Of a stretch of DNA of 64,000 nt, positions 24,866 through 33,562 are shown in pieces. Source of the DNA: Corynebacterium yonathiae (GTDB lineage: Bacteria > Actinomycetota > Actinomycetes > Mycobacteriales > Mycobacteriaceae); the NCBI RefSeq assembly GCF_027570195.1, contig NZ_JAKMUZ010000011.1:1-64000 (forward strand), in the 5' to 3' direction. Made by a program: the position numbers and the translations under genes. Position 1 is the stretch's first letter. Each line of letters starts with the position of its first letter. The notes under the pieces are model-generated. The model saw nothing but the letters and a program-made list of their open reading frames with translations. It was not told the origin of the DNA and did not search any database.

Positions 24866-26176
24866 TTATTCCTGTGACAGGCCAAGGAAGCGATTGACCA
24901 GGCTGCGGTAGGCGCGCACGGTGAGCTCGAGGTCCTCCAAGTAGAGGTGCTCGTCGTGGCTGTGCAGCTGCGAATTGGCGCTAGCCATATCGCGTCCCTC
25001 GGCGTGCATGGCAAAGCCATAGGCGTTGCCACCCTTGCGCCGAGCAAAGCGCAGATCCGAGCCGCCGGTGGCGTGAACTGGGACGACGGCCTTATCTGGG
25101 AAGAATTCCTTGGAGGTGGCCTCAATGGCGCGCCACAGCTTGGTATCGGTGGAGGATTGCGTGGCATCTTCAGTAATGAGGTGTTCGATTTCTACCTCAT
25201 CGGCCATGTCTCCAAGCGCGCTGCGCAGGAAGTCATCCAGATCCTCCTGGGTCTGGCCGGGGAAGGGGCGCACATCCATTTCCAAGTAGGCATGTGAGGG
25301 CAGCACGTTAATGGCGCCGCCGGCGCGCAGGACGGTCTCGGCGATGGTGGTATGGCTAAAGGCATGCGCGTAGGCGTCGAGGTTGCCGAACTTGGAATAG
25401 TCACCGGTGCCGTCGATAAGCTCCTGCTCCGTCTGGGGGTCAAATTTGAAGGTGCGCACAAAGCCCTCCCAGATTTCATTGGAGGCTGTGGGCGGCTCAG
25501 CGGTGGCGATGCGGCGAGCTACCTCACCGATCTTTACGATGGCAAAGTCCTTACCATAAGGAGTGGAGCCGTGGCCGGCATCGCCGTGCACATGCAGGCG
25601 GCGCTGGCCGGCGCCCTTTTCACCCACGTTGAAACCCACCGCGCCGGGCAGGTGGCTGCCGCCAGTTTCAGATAAGCAGTTCTTCCAGGAAAAGGCATCG
25701 GGGTGGTTCTCAGACATAAAGCGCACGCCGAGACCGCCGCGGGCCTCCTCATCGGCCATGCCGACAAAGGCGAGGGTGCCGCCCGTGTTGCCGGCGCGGG
25801 CAACCTCGCGCGTGACGGCGGCCATGGTGGCGGTAATAAATAGCATGTCTACGGAACCGCGGCCGTAGAGCTTGCCGTCTTCGATGAGTGCCTCGAAGGG
25901 AGGCTTGGTCCATTTAGGTTCGTCGACGGGGACGACGTCGGTATGTCCCATGAGGGTCAGCGGTTCCTTGTCCGGATCGCCGGGGACGGTCACGACGATG
26001 GAAACACGGCCCGGGTGGGACTCGAAGCGCTCAATCTGCACGTCTTCGCCCGCGAAGAATTTTTCTAAGCTATCCGCATTGCGTACCTCGTGGCCGGAGT
26101 CCGGGGTGAGGTCGTTTACGCAGGCATTGCGGATAAGTTCTTGGAGGAGGGAGAGGGTGTCATCATAAAGCGTCAT
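24866..26176 (-). CDS. M20-family metallopeptidase (amidohydrolase)
   Basis: This 436-residue zinc peptidase shows the M20 motifs L-M-G-H-T-D-V-V (metal His and Asp), G-R-G-S-V-D-M (bridging Asp) and A-D-E-E-A-R-G-G (catalytic Glu pair), with a lid/dimerisation domain from about 205 to 320. It resembles mycobacterial M20/M25/M40 proteins, which cleave dipeptides or acyl-amino acids; the substrate is not predictable. The ATG at 26176 is chosen because the upstream extension to 26239 is low-complexity and overlaps the bioB control region. It is divergent from bioB. Confidence 0.85.
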   Translation of the reverse strand: MTLYDDTLSLLQELIRNACVNDLTPDSGHEVRNADSLEKFFAGEDVQIERFESHPGRVSIVVTVPGDPDKEPLTLMGHTDVVPVDEPKWTKPPFEALIEDGKLYGRGSVDMLFITATMAAVTREVARAGNTGGTLAFVGMADEEARGGLGVRFMSENHPDAFSWKNCLSETGGSHLPGAVGFNVGEKGAGQRRLHVHGDAGHGSTPYGKDFAIVKIGEVARRIATAEPPTASNEIWEGFVRTFKFDPQTEQELIDGTGDYSKFGNLDAYAHAFSHTTIAETVLRAGGAINVLPSHAYLEMDVRPFPGQTQEDLDDFLRSALGDMADEVEIEHLITEDATQSSTDTKLWRAIEATSKEFFPDKAVVPVHATGGSDLRFARRKGGNAYGFAMHAEGRDMASANSQLHSHDEHLYLEDLELTVRAYRSLVNRFLGLSQE

Positions 26177-26225
26177 GCTATCGAGCCTAACGCTGGGAAA
26201 AATTTTATGTGATTTTAACCAAAGC

Positions 26226-26246
26226 TGAACGCTGTTCAAGTATGGT
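26226..26246 (+). promoter_or_regulatory. BioQ-type operator and -10 element of bioB
   Basis: TGAAC-GCT-GTTCA (26226-26238) is a perfect 5-3-5 palindrome matching the biotin repressor BioQ motif of corynebacteria (TGAAC-N3-GTTAC type). A -10 hexamer TATGGT at 26241-26246 lies 7 bases before the bioB ATG, so the mRNA would be leaderless and the operator would block RNA polymerase directly. Confidence 0.78.
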
Positions 26247-26253
26247 TCACACT

Positions 26254-27234
26254 ATGAGCATTATTGACATCGCCCGCGAAAAAGCACTGGAGCAAGGCAA
26301 AGGCCTCAACCAGGAAGAACTGCTGCAAGTACTACAGGTTCCGGATTCCCAATTGGAGGAAATCGCCGATATCGCCCACCAGACCCGCCTGAAGTGGTGT
26401 GGTCCAGACGTATCGGTGGAAGGCATTATCTCCATTAAAACTGGCGGCTGCCCAGAAGATTGCCACTTCTGTTCTCAGTCCGGCCTCTTCGAGTCCCCAG
26501 TGCGCGCCGTGCGCCTCAACATCCCTGAGCTGGTGGAAGCGGCACAGAAGACCGCCAAGACCGGCGCTACTGAGTTCTGCATCGTCGCCGCGGTGAAGTC
26601 CCCGGATGATCGGCTACTGGACCAGGTAGGCGAGGCGATTGCAGCGATTAATGACGCCGTCGATATTGAGATTTCCTGCTCCCTGGGCACCCTGACCCGC
26701 GAGCAGGCGCAGCGCCTGAAGGATATGGGCGCGCAGCGTTATAACCACAACCTGGAGACGTCCCGCTCCTTCTTTCCCAATGTGGTCACCACCCACACCT
26801 GGGAGGAGCGCAAGCAGACCCTCGACTATGTGCGCGAGGTAGGCATGGAGGTCTGCTGCGGCGGCATCATCGGCATGGGCGAGTCTTTGGAGCAGCGCGC
26901 CGAGTTCGCCGCGCAGCTGGCAGAAATTGATCCCTGCGAGGTGCCGATGAACTTCCTGGATCCGCGCCCGGGCACCCCATTTGCGGACCGTCCGCTGGTT
27001 CCGCTGGGTGAAGGCCTGCGCGCCGTGGCGGCATTCCGCTTGGCTATGCCGTCTACCACCTTGCGCTTTGCTGGTGGCCGCGAGCTTTCGCTTGGCGACG
27101 ACGGCACGGAGCGCGGCCTGCTCGGCGGCATCAACGCCATCATTGCCGGCAACTACCTGACCACCTTGGGCCAGCAGATTGAAAAGGATGTGGACATGTT
27201 GAACCGCATCGATCTGCCGATTAAGGCCCTGTAG
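26254..27234 (+). CDS. bioB: Biotin synthase BioB
   Basis: This 326-residue radical SAM enzyme inserts sulfur into dethiobiotin, the last step of biotin synthesis. The Fe4S4-binding motif [10 protein letters not shown] follows the G-G strand, and the N-terminal [10 protein letters not shown] start fits the family. The ATG at 26254 is preferred because upstream ATGs (26209, 26242) overlap the operator and -10 element. There is no Shine-Dalgarno site, consistent with a leaderless transcript. The bsaP start overlaps its stop codon. Confidence 0.95.
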   Translation: MSIIDIAREKALEQGKGLNQEELLQVLQVPDSQLEEIADIAHQTRLKWCGPDVSVEGIISIKTGGCPEDCHFCSQSGLFESPVRAVRLNIPELVEAAQKTAKTGATEFCIVAAVKSPDDRLLDQVGEAIAAINDAVDIEISCSLGTLTREQAQRLKDMGAQRYNHNLETSRSFFPNVVTTHTWEERKQTLDYVREVGMEVCCGGIIGMGESLEQRAEFAAQLAEIDPCEVPMNFLDPRPGTPFADRPLVPLGEGLRAVAAFRLAMPSTTLRFAGGRELSLGDDGTERGLLGGINAIIAGNYLTTLGQQIEKDVDMLNRIDLPIKAL

Positions 27235-27506
27235 TGGCTGGTTTATCCGAGCCGACTTCCGAATTGGCCACTGCCGTTCTGGCTGGGGACGAGCCGATTT
27301 TCCATCCGAATACCGGCAAGCCGATTGAGGAGGTCTTTACGCTGCACCCTGCAGCCGCAGCTGGCCTCGATGTGCCGCGCTACTGTCAGATCTGCGGCCG
27401 CCGTATGGTGGCCCAGGTACGCCCCGATGGCTGGCATACCAAGTGCTCGCGCCACGGGGAGCTGGATTCGGAGTGGCTATACGTAGAGCACTTGCCCGAA
27501 AGCTAG
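27234..27506 (+). CDS. bsaP: Biotin synthase auxiliary protein BsaP
   Basis: This 90-residue protein starts at a GTG overlapping the bioB stop. It carries C-Q-I-C-G-R-R-M (Cys51, Cys54) and K-C-S-R-H-G (Cys71), with W-H-T-K between them. This is the small conserved partner found next to bioB in actinobacteria (Rv1590 in M. tuberculosis), reported to be needed for biotin synthase activity, likely through the auxiliary Fe-S cluster. The overlap implies stoichiometric production with BioB. The identification rests on position, length and cysteine pattern. Confidence 0.85.
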   Translation: MAGLSEPTSELATAVLAGDEPIFHPNTGKPIEEVFTLHPAAAAGLDVPRYCQICGRRMVAQVRPDGWHTKCSRHGELDSEWLYVEHLPES

Positions 27507-27516
27507 CATCGGGAGC

Positions 27517-28440
27517 ATGGATCCAGCCGTCTCCCTTGCGCACCAGTTAGCGCTGCGCTCGATTGCCCGAGTGGTAGAGGAATCGGCGCCGCATACGGAG
27601 CCGGGGAGGGCTTTAGGGGACGTCGTCAAGCAGCTGCGCGAGGGTCCAGTTATGGTGCTGACTGGGGCTGGGGTGTCGACGGAGTCGGGCGTGCCGGATT
27701 ACCGGGGACCGCGCGGCTCGCTCAGTAGGCACCGGCCGATGACCTATCAAGAATTTCGCCACGACCCGGCTGCGAGCCATAGGTATTGGGCCCGCAGCTT
27801 TGTGGGGTGGCGAGTCATGGATTCTGCCGCGCCGAATCGCACGCACTACGCGCTGGTGGAACTGGAGCGCGCCGGGCTGGTTAATGGCGTGGTTACCCAA
27901 AACGTTGATGGACTGCATAAACAGGCCGGGACCGCGAACTTGGTGGCGCTGCATGGCGATATGGAAACCGTCGTGTGTCTGATGTGCGGATATCGGGAGG
28001 CGCGGACGCATTTCGATGCGCGCTTGGCCGCAGCAAATCCGGGGTACTTGGAGCGCCTAGTGGTGGAGGCGGACCAAGTGAATCCGGATGGTGACGTGAC
28101 CCTGGATGAAGCCGACGTGGCAGCGTTTCGCATGGCCGGATGCGAGCGGTGTGGATCGGAATTATTGAAACCGGACGTGGTCTACTTTGGCGAGCCTGTG
28201 CCGGCTAAGCGCCGCGATGCTGCTTTTGCTGTGCTGCGCCAGGCCCGCTCGCTGCTGGTCGCTGGGTCCTCTCTTGCGGTAATGAGCGGGTATCGCTTTG
28301 TGCTGGAGGCGAAGAAGCAGGGCAAGCGCGTGGCCGTCATCAATGGTGGGCCTGGCCGGGGTGATCAGAAGGTGGATACGCTGTGGCGCACGCAGGTGGG
28401 CCCAGCCTTTGACGCGGTTCTTGATGAGCTGGAGCTTTAA
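27517..28440 (+). CDS. Sir2-family NAD-dependent protein deacylase
   Basis: This 307-residue sirtuin has the NAD-binding G-A-G-V-S-T-E-S-G-V-P-D-Y-R stretch, catalytic T-Q-N-V-D-G-L-H, and the zinc cysteines C-L-M-C and C-E-R-C, with K-P-D-V-V-Y-F-G-E following. Sirtuins remove acyl groups from lysines using NAD; acyl-CoA synthetases are frequent targets. A gap of only 10 bp after bsaP suggests read-through from the bioB promoter, although a link with biotin is not established. It converges with the esterase gene. Confidence 0.9.
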   Translation: MDPAVSLAHQLALRSIARVVEESAPHTEPGRALGDVVKQLREGPVMVLTGAGVSTESGVPDYRGPRGSLSRHRPMTYQEFRHDPAASHRYWARSFVGWRVMDSAAPNRTHYALVELERAGLVNGVVTQNVDGLHKQAGTANLVALHGDMETVVCLMCGYREARTHFDARLAAANPGYLERLVVEADQVNPDGDVTLDEADVAAFRMAGCERCGSELLKPDVVYFGEPVPAKRRDAAFAVLRQARSLLVAGSSLAVMSGYRFVLEAKKQGKRVAVINGGPGRGDQKVDTLWRTQVGPAFDAVLDELEL

Positions 28441-29430
28441 CTAGCGGGGGATAGTCTCTACTAATTCCAAGATGGTGCGCACGATGGCGTGGACGCGCTT
28501 ATCCATCGGCATATCTTCGTGCATGACCATTGCTCGGCGGTCGAAGTCTTGGACATAAATATTTCGCACGGTGCCCTCGGCGACGCCGCGGGGGTCGAGG
28601 AAGCAGGTTTCGGGTGGGACCACGACGGCATCAGACCGCGTGGCAATGCAGGTATAGCTCACGCCAGATTCCAAGTCGCCATCGCGATTGGCCTCGCGTA
28701 ACGCTTCGCTGCCAACAATTTGGTCCATTCCCGCCGGCCCAAACCAGCCATCGATGACGGAGCGCATTACCGCCTCTTGGCGCGGGGTGCGAATGAGGCG
28801 GCTGACGATACCGCCGTAGGTAGTTCCGTGGTTTGGCGCGCTGATGCACATCAGGTGGAGGACATGCTCGGCGCCGCCAATCATGCGCATCCAATAGCGG
28901 GCGAGGAGCCCGCCCTGCGAGTGGCCGATGAGGATGACCTTGTTCGCGCCGGTGACCATGCGCACGGTGCGGATATAGGCATCGAGTTGCTCGGCGGATT
29001 CTGCAAGGGGTTGGGTGGCGCGGCGGCCGTAGTCAGGGGCGAAGACCGCCCAGCCGTCTTGGCGCAGCTCATTGCCGAGGATTTGCCATACGCCCTTGGT
29101 ATCGCAGGTGCCGTGGATGAGGATGACCGGCCAGGGGCGTTGTGCGGTAGGACGTGCGCCCCAGTCATCTTCGAAGATCCCACGTGGCTTCATGCGTGCG
29201 CCTAGCGGGAGGGTGGCGGCCGCATCGGCGTCGAGGGCGGTATCGCCGGGGCTGGTTTTGACCTTTTGCGCTTTGATGAGGTCCGCAATCTCGGCCGCGA
29301 CCTCCTCGCGCAGTGCCGTGGCTTCGGCAGGGGAGGCGACACCGCGACGCGGGGAATCGGTCAATTCCTTCTCGCTGGCACGCCAGAATTTGCGGAGTTG
29401 TTCGGAAATAGTGGATTTCAACTCAGCCAT
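28441..29430 (-). CDS. Alpha/beta-hydrolase, lipase-like
   Basis: This 329-residue protein has an N-terminal polar region of about 85 residues, then an alpha/beta-hydrolase fold with the oxyanion strand V-I-L-I-H-G-T, nucleophile elbow G-H-S-Q-G-G and A-P-N-H-G-T after it, all typical of triacylglycerol lipase/esterase family proteins. No signal peptide is seen, so it probably acts in the cytoplasm. The start ATG at 29430 lies near the sRNA promoter region on the opposite side. The substrate is unknown. Confidence 0.8.
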   Translation of the reverse strand: MAELKSTISEQLRKFWRASEKELTDSPRRGVASPAEATALREEVAAEIADLIKAQKVKTSPGDTALDADAAATLPLGARMKPRGIFEDDWGARPTAQRPWPVILIHGTCDTKGVWQILGNELRQDGWAVFAPDYGRRATQPLAESAEQLDAYIRTVRMVTGANKVILIGHSQGGLLARYWMRMIGGAEHVLHLMCISAPNHGTTYGGIVSRLIRTPRQEAVMRSVIDGWFGPAGMDQIVGSEALREANRDGDLESGVSYTCIATRSDAVVVPPETCFLDPRGVAEGTVRNIYVQDFDRRAMVMHEDMPMDKRVHAIVRTILELVETIPR

Positions 29431-29503
29431 GGTTCCGGATTGTACTCGTTATTGCAGGTTAACTGTGTTTTTGTCAGGAGTTAAGAAATTTATGGGCAAA
29501 CCC

Positions 29504-29545
29504 TTGACCATCCTACGAAAGGTTAATAAACTTAGGCTTGCCTAA
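29504..29545 (+). promoter_or_regulatory. Strong promoter overlapped by a DtxR box
   Basis: A -35 TTGACC (29504-29509) and -10 TAAACT (29527-29532) with 17-bp spacing are followed at once by TTAGGC-TT-GCCTAA (29532-29545), a perfect 6-2-6 palindrome that matches the core of the DtxR operator (TTAGGTTAGCCTAACCTAA). A repressor bound here would cover the start point near 29539. The promoter points away from the esterase and toward the putative small RNA. Confidence 0.75.
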
Positions 29546-29650
29546 TCACGGGCGGTGCTTGCAGGAGGGTGCGCTCCACTCCCTCCTTGGGTACCGAGAG
29601 ATTAGTCATGGGGAGAAGGCCCGCCGATGCGCTGTCGGCGGGCCTTCGTT
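29539..29650 (+). ncRNA. Candidate iron-regulated small RNA, about 110 nt
   Basis: Between a DtxR-controlled promoter and a strong intrinsic terminator lies a stretch with no credible reading frame. It folds as a 5' hairpin (AGGAGGG at 29563-29569 with CCCTCCT at 29581-29587), a single-stranded linker and the terminator hairpin. The apical loops of both hairpins contain TGCGCT. The pyrimidine run CTCCACTCCCTCCTT is complementary to Shine-Dalgarno sequences and could be a seed. Analogy: MrsI of M. tuberculosis, an IdeR-controlled sRNA that spares iron. No homology to MrsI is claimed; expression is unproven. Confidence 0.55.
29615..29650 (+). terminator. Intrinsic terminator of the candidate small RNA
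   Basis: A perfect stem of 13 bp (GAAGGCCCGCCGA, 29615-29627, with TCGGCGGGCCTTC, 29635-29647) has a 7-base loop TGCGCTG. The T tract is short (GTTAT). Orientation favours the plus strand; the esterase is divergent, so the terminator serves only an upstream plus-strand transcript. Confidence 0.8.
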
Positions 29651-29784
29651 ATAGAAGCAGCATCTTGGGGATTGTGGGTGAGGCGCCGAAAATTGAGACG
29701 CATCAGGAGCGAAAGGGGGACTTAATCGATACTAAGATGCTTTAACCACTGCTGCGCTGTGCAGTCCCCGCTACACTCGCGTTT

Positions 29785-31188
29785 ATGACCGACCTGCAGC
29801 ATGTCCACTCCGTTGATGAGGCGGTAAACCGCCTGATCGAGATTTACGAGAATTCCTGCGAGCTTGCGCGCAAGACTTTGGAATCAGGAAACCTTGATGA
29901 CTATCGCTATGTGGTTTATCCCAAGGTCACGGTGGATATCCGCAAATGGCAGCCGATCGATCGTTCCGAGCCCTTCGGCTACGTTAACGAGGCCGGCAAG
30001 TACTCGGCGGTAATCTCCAAGCCGCACATCATTCGGGACTACCTGCACGAGCAGCTGACTCGCCTGGCGGGGAATTATCCGTGCGATATCTTTGTTGGCC
30101 AATCCGACCAGCGCATTCCACCGGAGTACATCAAGGACACAAGAAAAGCCCCGCAGGAACGCGGGCCCATTCCGCGTCCGACGCTGGATGAGGTCAATGA
30201 TGCAATCATTGATGGCGAATGGGATGCCTTTCACGGTGCGGAGAAGCCGCTTTTTCATTTTGGCGCCCAGCGCTTTGACATTGCGTGTGCACGCATCGAG
30301 CACTACACCGGCATCGAGGTCGATACGGTGCAGAAATACATTTTGTTTACTAACTACGCGATGCACACCACCGAGTTTGTGAAATTCGGTTTGCGCGAGC
30401 TGACTAGGGAAGACTCGCGTTATACCGCCTTGGTGCTGCCCAATGGCGAGACCATCCATCCCAATGATGCGGTGGACCTCGATGTGGATGGTCTGACCTT
30501 GACCTCCCGGTACCAAATGCCGCGCTTTGATCTTGTTACTGCCGGTGGTGATGGCATCACCATGATCAACATTGGCGTAGGGCCCTCGAATGCCAAGACG
30601 ATCACGGATTGCTTGGCGGTGCTGCGGCCGGAGGCCTGGATCATGATCGGCCACTGCGCTGGCATGGACGGCCGCATGCGCATCGGAGATTTGATTTTGG
30701 GCAATGCCTACCAGCGCAATGACCACATCTTGGACCAAAAGGTTGCGGCGACCTCTCCCATCCCGGCGATTCCAGAGGTACAGCGCATGCTCGAGTCTGC
30801 GGTGAAGGCGGTATATGGCGACGATAACTCGCTCATGCGCACCGGTACGGTGCTCTCCACCGATGATCGCAATTGGGAGTGGCGCACTAACCGGGATCTG
30901 TGGGAGTGGCTGCGTACCTCCACCGCGGTGGCTGTAGATATGGAATCCTGCACGCTCGCGGCCAATGGCTATCGCTACCGCGTTCCTTATGGAACTCTTC
31001 TTTCGGTCTCTGACCTGCCGCTGCACGCGGTGCCGAAGCTGCCGGCCCAGGCGCAAGCCTTCTATTCCAATTCGAAAGAAGCTCACGTGATGTGCGCGGT
31101 GCGTGCGATGGAGCATCTAGCCGAAAATCCGGAGCGCCTGCGCACGCGCAAGCTGCGCCGGACTTTGGGCGAGGTTCCATTCCGGTAG
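29785..31188 (+). CDS. amn: AMP nucleosidase
   Basis: This 467-residue enzyme splits AMP to adenine and ribose 5-phosphate. The N-terminal region (about 1-175) is the Amn-specific domain; the C-terminal part is a nucleoside phosphorylase fold with I-G-H-C-A-G-M-D-G-R and A-V-D-M-E-S-C-T, where the M-E-S stretch contacts ribose. Length matches the family (about 480). A TACACT hexamer ends 7 bases before the ATG, suggesting a leaderless transcript. The next gene encodes a phosphoribosyltransferase, so the two may act in purine recycling. Confidence 0.92.
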   Translation: MTDLQHVHSVDEAVNRLIEIYENSCELARKTLESGNLDDYRYVVYPKVTVDIRKWQPIDRSEPFGYVNEAGKYSAVISKPHIIRDYLHEQLTRLAGNYPCDIFVGQSDQRIPPEYIKDTRKAPQERGPIPRPTLDEVNDAIIDGEWDAFHGAEKPLFHFGAQRFDIACARIEHYTGIEVDTVQKYILFTNYAMHTTEFVKFGLRELTREDSRYTALVLPNGETIHPNDAVDLDVDGLTLTSRYQMPRFDLVTAGGDGITMINIGVGPSNAKTITDCLAVLRPEAWIMIGHCAGMDGRMRIGDLILGNAYQRNDHILDQKVAATSPIPAIPEVQRMLESAVKAVYGDDNSLMRTGTVLSTDDRNWEWRTNRDLWEWLRTSTAVAVDMESCTLAANGYRYRVPYGTLLSVSDLPLHAVPKLPAQAQAFYSNSKEAHVMCAVRAMEHLAENPERLRTRKLRRTLGEVPFR

Positions 31189-31261
31189 GTGCCTTTTCTT
31201 TGGCAGGCAATGCTCGTTAAACTACAAAGAAATCCCATGACGCAAAAGGAGCCACACAATC

Positions 31262-31774
31262 GTGACTGAAAATTGGATCCACCCGGACCGGGAAAACCTC
31301 ACCTGGGAGGTCTTCGGCGAGGCGAGCCGTAACCTGTCGGAACAGATTGTGGAATCTGGTTGGTTCCCTGACCTCATCGTGGGCGTCGCCCGCGGCGGCC
31401 TGATCCCAGCCGGTGCTATTGGTTATGCCATCGGTGTCAAGGCCATGGGTGCTATCAATGTGGAGTTCTATACCGATATCGGACAGACCCTGGAGGAGCC
31501 GATCATCTTGTCCCCGCAGCTGGACACGGATTCGCTGAAGGGCAAGAAGGTATTGGTCGTCGATGACGTCGCGGATTCTGGAAAGACCCTGGATCTGGTG
31601 GTTAATCTGCTTAAGGAAACCGCAGACGAGGTACGCTCGGCCGTCATTTACACCAAGCCGAAGACCATCTTTGAACCGGACTTTTCGTGGAAGAAGACCG
31701 ATCAGTGGATCAACTTCGCCTGGTCCGTGCTGCCGGTCATCACTGCGGACGGCTCCTTTAAGGAAGGCTCCTAA
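31262..31774 (+). CDS. Purine-type phosphoribosyltransferase
   Basis: This 170-residue protein starts at a GTG with a GGAG site. It has the PRPP-binding signature V-L-V-V-D-D-V-A-D-S-G-K-T and an early V-G-V-A-R-G-G-L-I-P-A strand-loop of the type I PRTase fold. Similar proteins are annotated as xanthine/guanine-type phosphoribosyltransferases, but the base specificity hood is not diagnostic here. Position after amn suggests salvage of purine bases. Confidence 0.82.
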   Translation: MTENWIHPDRENLTWEVFGEASRNLSEQIVESGWFPDLIVGVARGGLIPAGAIGYAIGVKAMGAINVEFYTDIGQTLEEPIILSPQLDTDSLKGKKVLVVDDVADSGKTLDLVVNLLKETADEVRSAVIYTKPKTIFEPDFSWKKTDQWINFAWSVLPVITADGSFKEGS

Positions 31775-31795
31775 AGTCCACTATGATGTGCAGGC

Positions 31796-33277
31796 GTGAT
31801 TAAAGAACAGCCTGCCCCAACCGGCGTCATCGCCAGTTTCCGTTATGCATTTTCCTCGCCTGCTCGTCTGCGCAAGGAAGTCTTTGGCGGACTCGCGGTG
31901 GCGCTTGCTTTGATCCCGGAGGTCTTAAGCTTTTCCATCCTTGCGGGTTTGGACCCGCGGGTGGGATTGTTTTCCTCCGTCGTGATGGCAATGTCCATTG
32001 CCTTTACCGGTGGCCGGCCGGCGATGATTTCCGCAGCGGCCGGCGCGGTGGCGCTCGTGGTCTCTCCGCTCGCACATGAACATGGTCATGACTACGTGGT
32101 CGCCGCGGTGCTCTTGGCGGGAATCATGCAGGTGGTGCTGGCCGCGGTGGGCGTCGCCAAGCTCATGCGCTTTATCCCGCGCTCGGTGATGACGGGGTTT
32201 GTGAATGCGCTGGGAATCATGATGTTTACTACGCAGCTGCCGCACCTTAGTAATGTGCCGTGGATGGTCTATGTGTTGGTGGCCATCGGCCTAGCCATCA
32301 TGCTGGGGCTACCACGGCTGACCACGGTGATTCCCGCCCCGCTCGTTACCATTGTGGTGGTCAGCATTATTGCGGTCGCGGCCGGGTGGAAGGTCCCCGA
32401 TGTGGCGGACCAAGGCGAGCTGCCTACCTCGCTGCCGGGGCTTTTCGTGCCGGATATTCCGTGGAACCTGGATACCGTGCGGCTTATTGCGCCCTATGCC
32501 TTCGGTATGGCGCTGGTGGGGCTCATGGAATCGCTGCTAACGGCCAAGCTGGTGGATGACATTACGGATACCCACTCCGATAAAACGCGCGAGTCCTTTG
32601 GTCAGGGCGTGGGTAACATCCTCGCCGCGGCCATCGGCGGTATGGGCGTGTGCGCCATGATTGGCCAGACCATGATCGGCGTGAAGGCATCCCAGGCGCG
32701 CACGCGCTTGTCGACGTTCCTCGCGGGCGTCTTCCTCCTCATCCTCTGCCTTCTTCTTGGCGAGACCGTCGGCCGCATTCCGATGGCTGCGCTGGTGGCG
32801 GTGATGATCATCGTGGCCGCAACTACGGTGGATTGGCATTCGGTTCACCCGCGCACGCTTAAGCTCATGCCGCTATCAGAAACGCTGGTGATGCTGGTGA
32901 CGGTGGTAGGCACGCTGGCTACGCATAACTTGGCGGTCGGCGTGGTGCTTGGTGTGGTGGCAGCATCCATTGGTTTTGCTCGCCGCGTGGCGCATCTGGT
33001 GCAGGTAGAGCAAGTAAGCGATGCCGCGTATGCGGTGCGCGGCCAACTCTTTTTCGCCTCCTCCAATGATTTGGTCTACGCCTTCGACTACACGCTGGAT
33101 GCCCAGCGCGTGCTGGTGGATATGACCGAGGCCGAGGTATGGGATGCCTCTACGGTGGCGACGCTGGATGCGGTGCAGAAGAAGTACGCCGAGCGAGGCA
33201 TCGAGGTAGAGTTCCGTGGTCTGGAAGGAGCGAGCGCGCAGCGCCTTAATCGCCTTAGCGGCCGCCTAGGTGATTAA
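31796..33277 (+). CDS. SulP-family anion transporter with STAS domain
   Basis: This 493-residue protein starts at a GTG. It has about ten to twelve membrane helices (about 25-385) with the SulP pattern (L-A-V-A-L-A-L-I-P-E-V near the start) and a C-terminal STAS domain (about 410-490) with V-L-V-D-M-T-E-A-E-V-W-D-A-S. SulP proteins move sulfate, bicarbonate or other anions; the substrate cannot be told from sequence. It lies 21 bp after the phosphoribosyltransferase and may share its transcript. Confidence 0.88.
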   Translation: MIKEQPAPTGVIASFRYAFSSPARLRKEVFGGLAVALALIPEVLSFSILAGLDPRVGLFSSVVMAMSIAFTGGRPAMISAAAGAVALVVSPLAHEHGHDYVVAAVLLAGIMQVVLAAVGVAKLMRFIPRSVMTGFVNALGIMMFTTQLPHLSNVPWMVYVLVAIGLAIMLGLPRLTTVIPAPLVTIVVVSIIAVAAGWKVPDVADQGELPTSLPGLFVPDIPWNLDTVRLIAPYAFGMALVGLMESLLTAKLVDDITDTHSDKTRESFGQGVGNILAAAIGGMGVCAMIGQTMIGVKASQARTRLSTFLAGVFLLILCLLLGETVGRIPMAALVAVMIIVAATTVDWHSVHPRTLKLMPLSETLVMLVTVVGTLATHNLAVGVVLGVVAASIGFARRVAHLVQVEQVSDAAYAVRGQLFFASSNDLVYAFDYTLDAQRVLVDMTEAEVWDASTVATLDAVQKKYAERGIEVEFRGLEGASAQRLNRLSGRLGD

Positions 33278-33430
33278 AATCACATTTATGGACTGGGGTG
33301 CGGGAGCTTAAGTAGTGGGCGCCGAGCTGACCTTGAGTTCGCGTTGGCGTAAATGCAAAGGATCCGCGATGACCTCGCGTTCTTAGGGGAACTTTGCCTG
33401 CGCCCGATGGCTAGCTTTGTCTTGGCTAAC

Positions 33431-33449
33431 TTAGGTTATCCAATCTAAA
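33431..33449 (+). promoter_or_regulatory. DtxR box upstream of ferritin
   Basis: TTAGGTTATCCAATCTAAA matches 14 of 19 positions of the DtxR consensus, with a full left half-site TTAGGTTA. It lies 114-132 bp upstream of the ferritin ATG, far for repression and more like an activator position. DtxR activates ftn in C. glutamicum under iron sufficiency, which agrees. The rest of the 285-bp gap after sulP shows no other clear element. Confidence 0.7.
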
Positions 33450-33562
33450 AAAGCATAATGACGTGCAAGTTTACTTAAGTAGGCCTTGCTGGATTGCGGG
33501 AGAATCTTCGGTAGTGTGGTGCTTAGCACTTATTGATTTCCCTGCACAGAAAGGTTTTTACA

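Noticed and set aside
24853..25167. N-terminal extension of the orphan gene at 24403 to an upstream ATG
   Set aside because: It overlaps the M20 peptidase in another frame and is Pro/Ser/Arg-rich, typical of a shadow.
29461..29784. 6C-type actinobacterial RNA as an explanation for the small RNA region
   Set aside because: The two loops lack the runs of six C that define 6C RNA.
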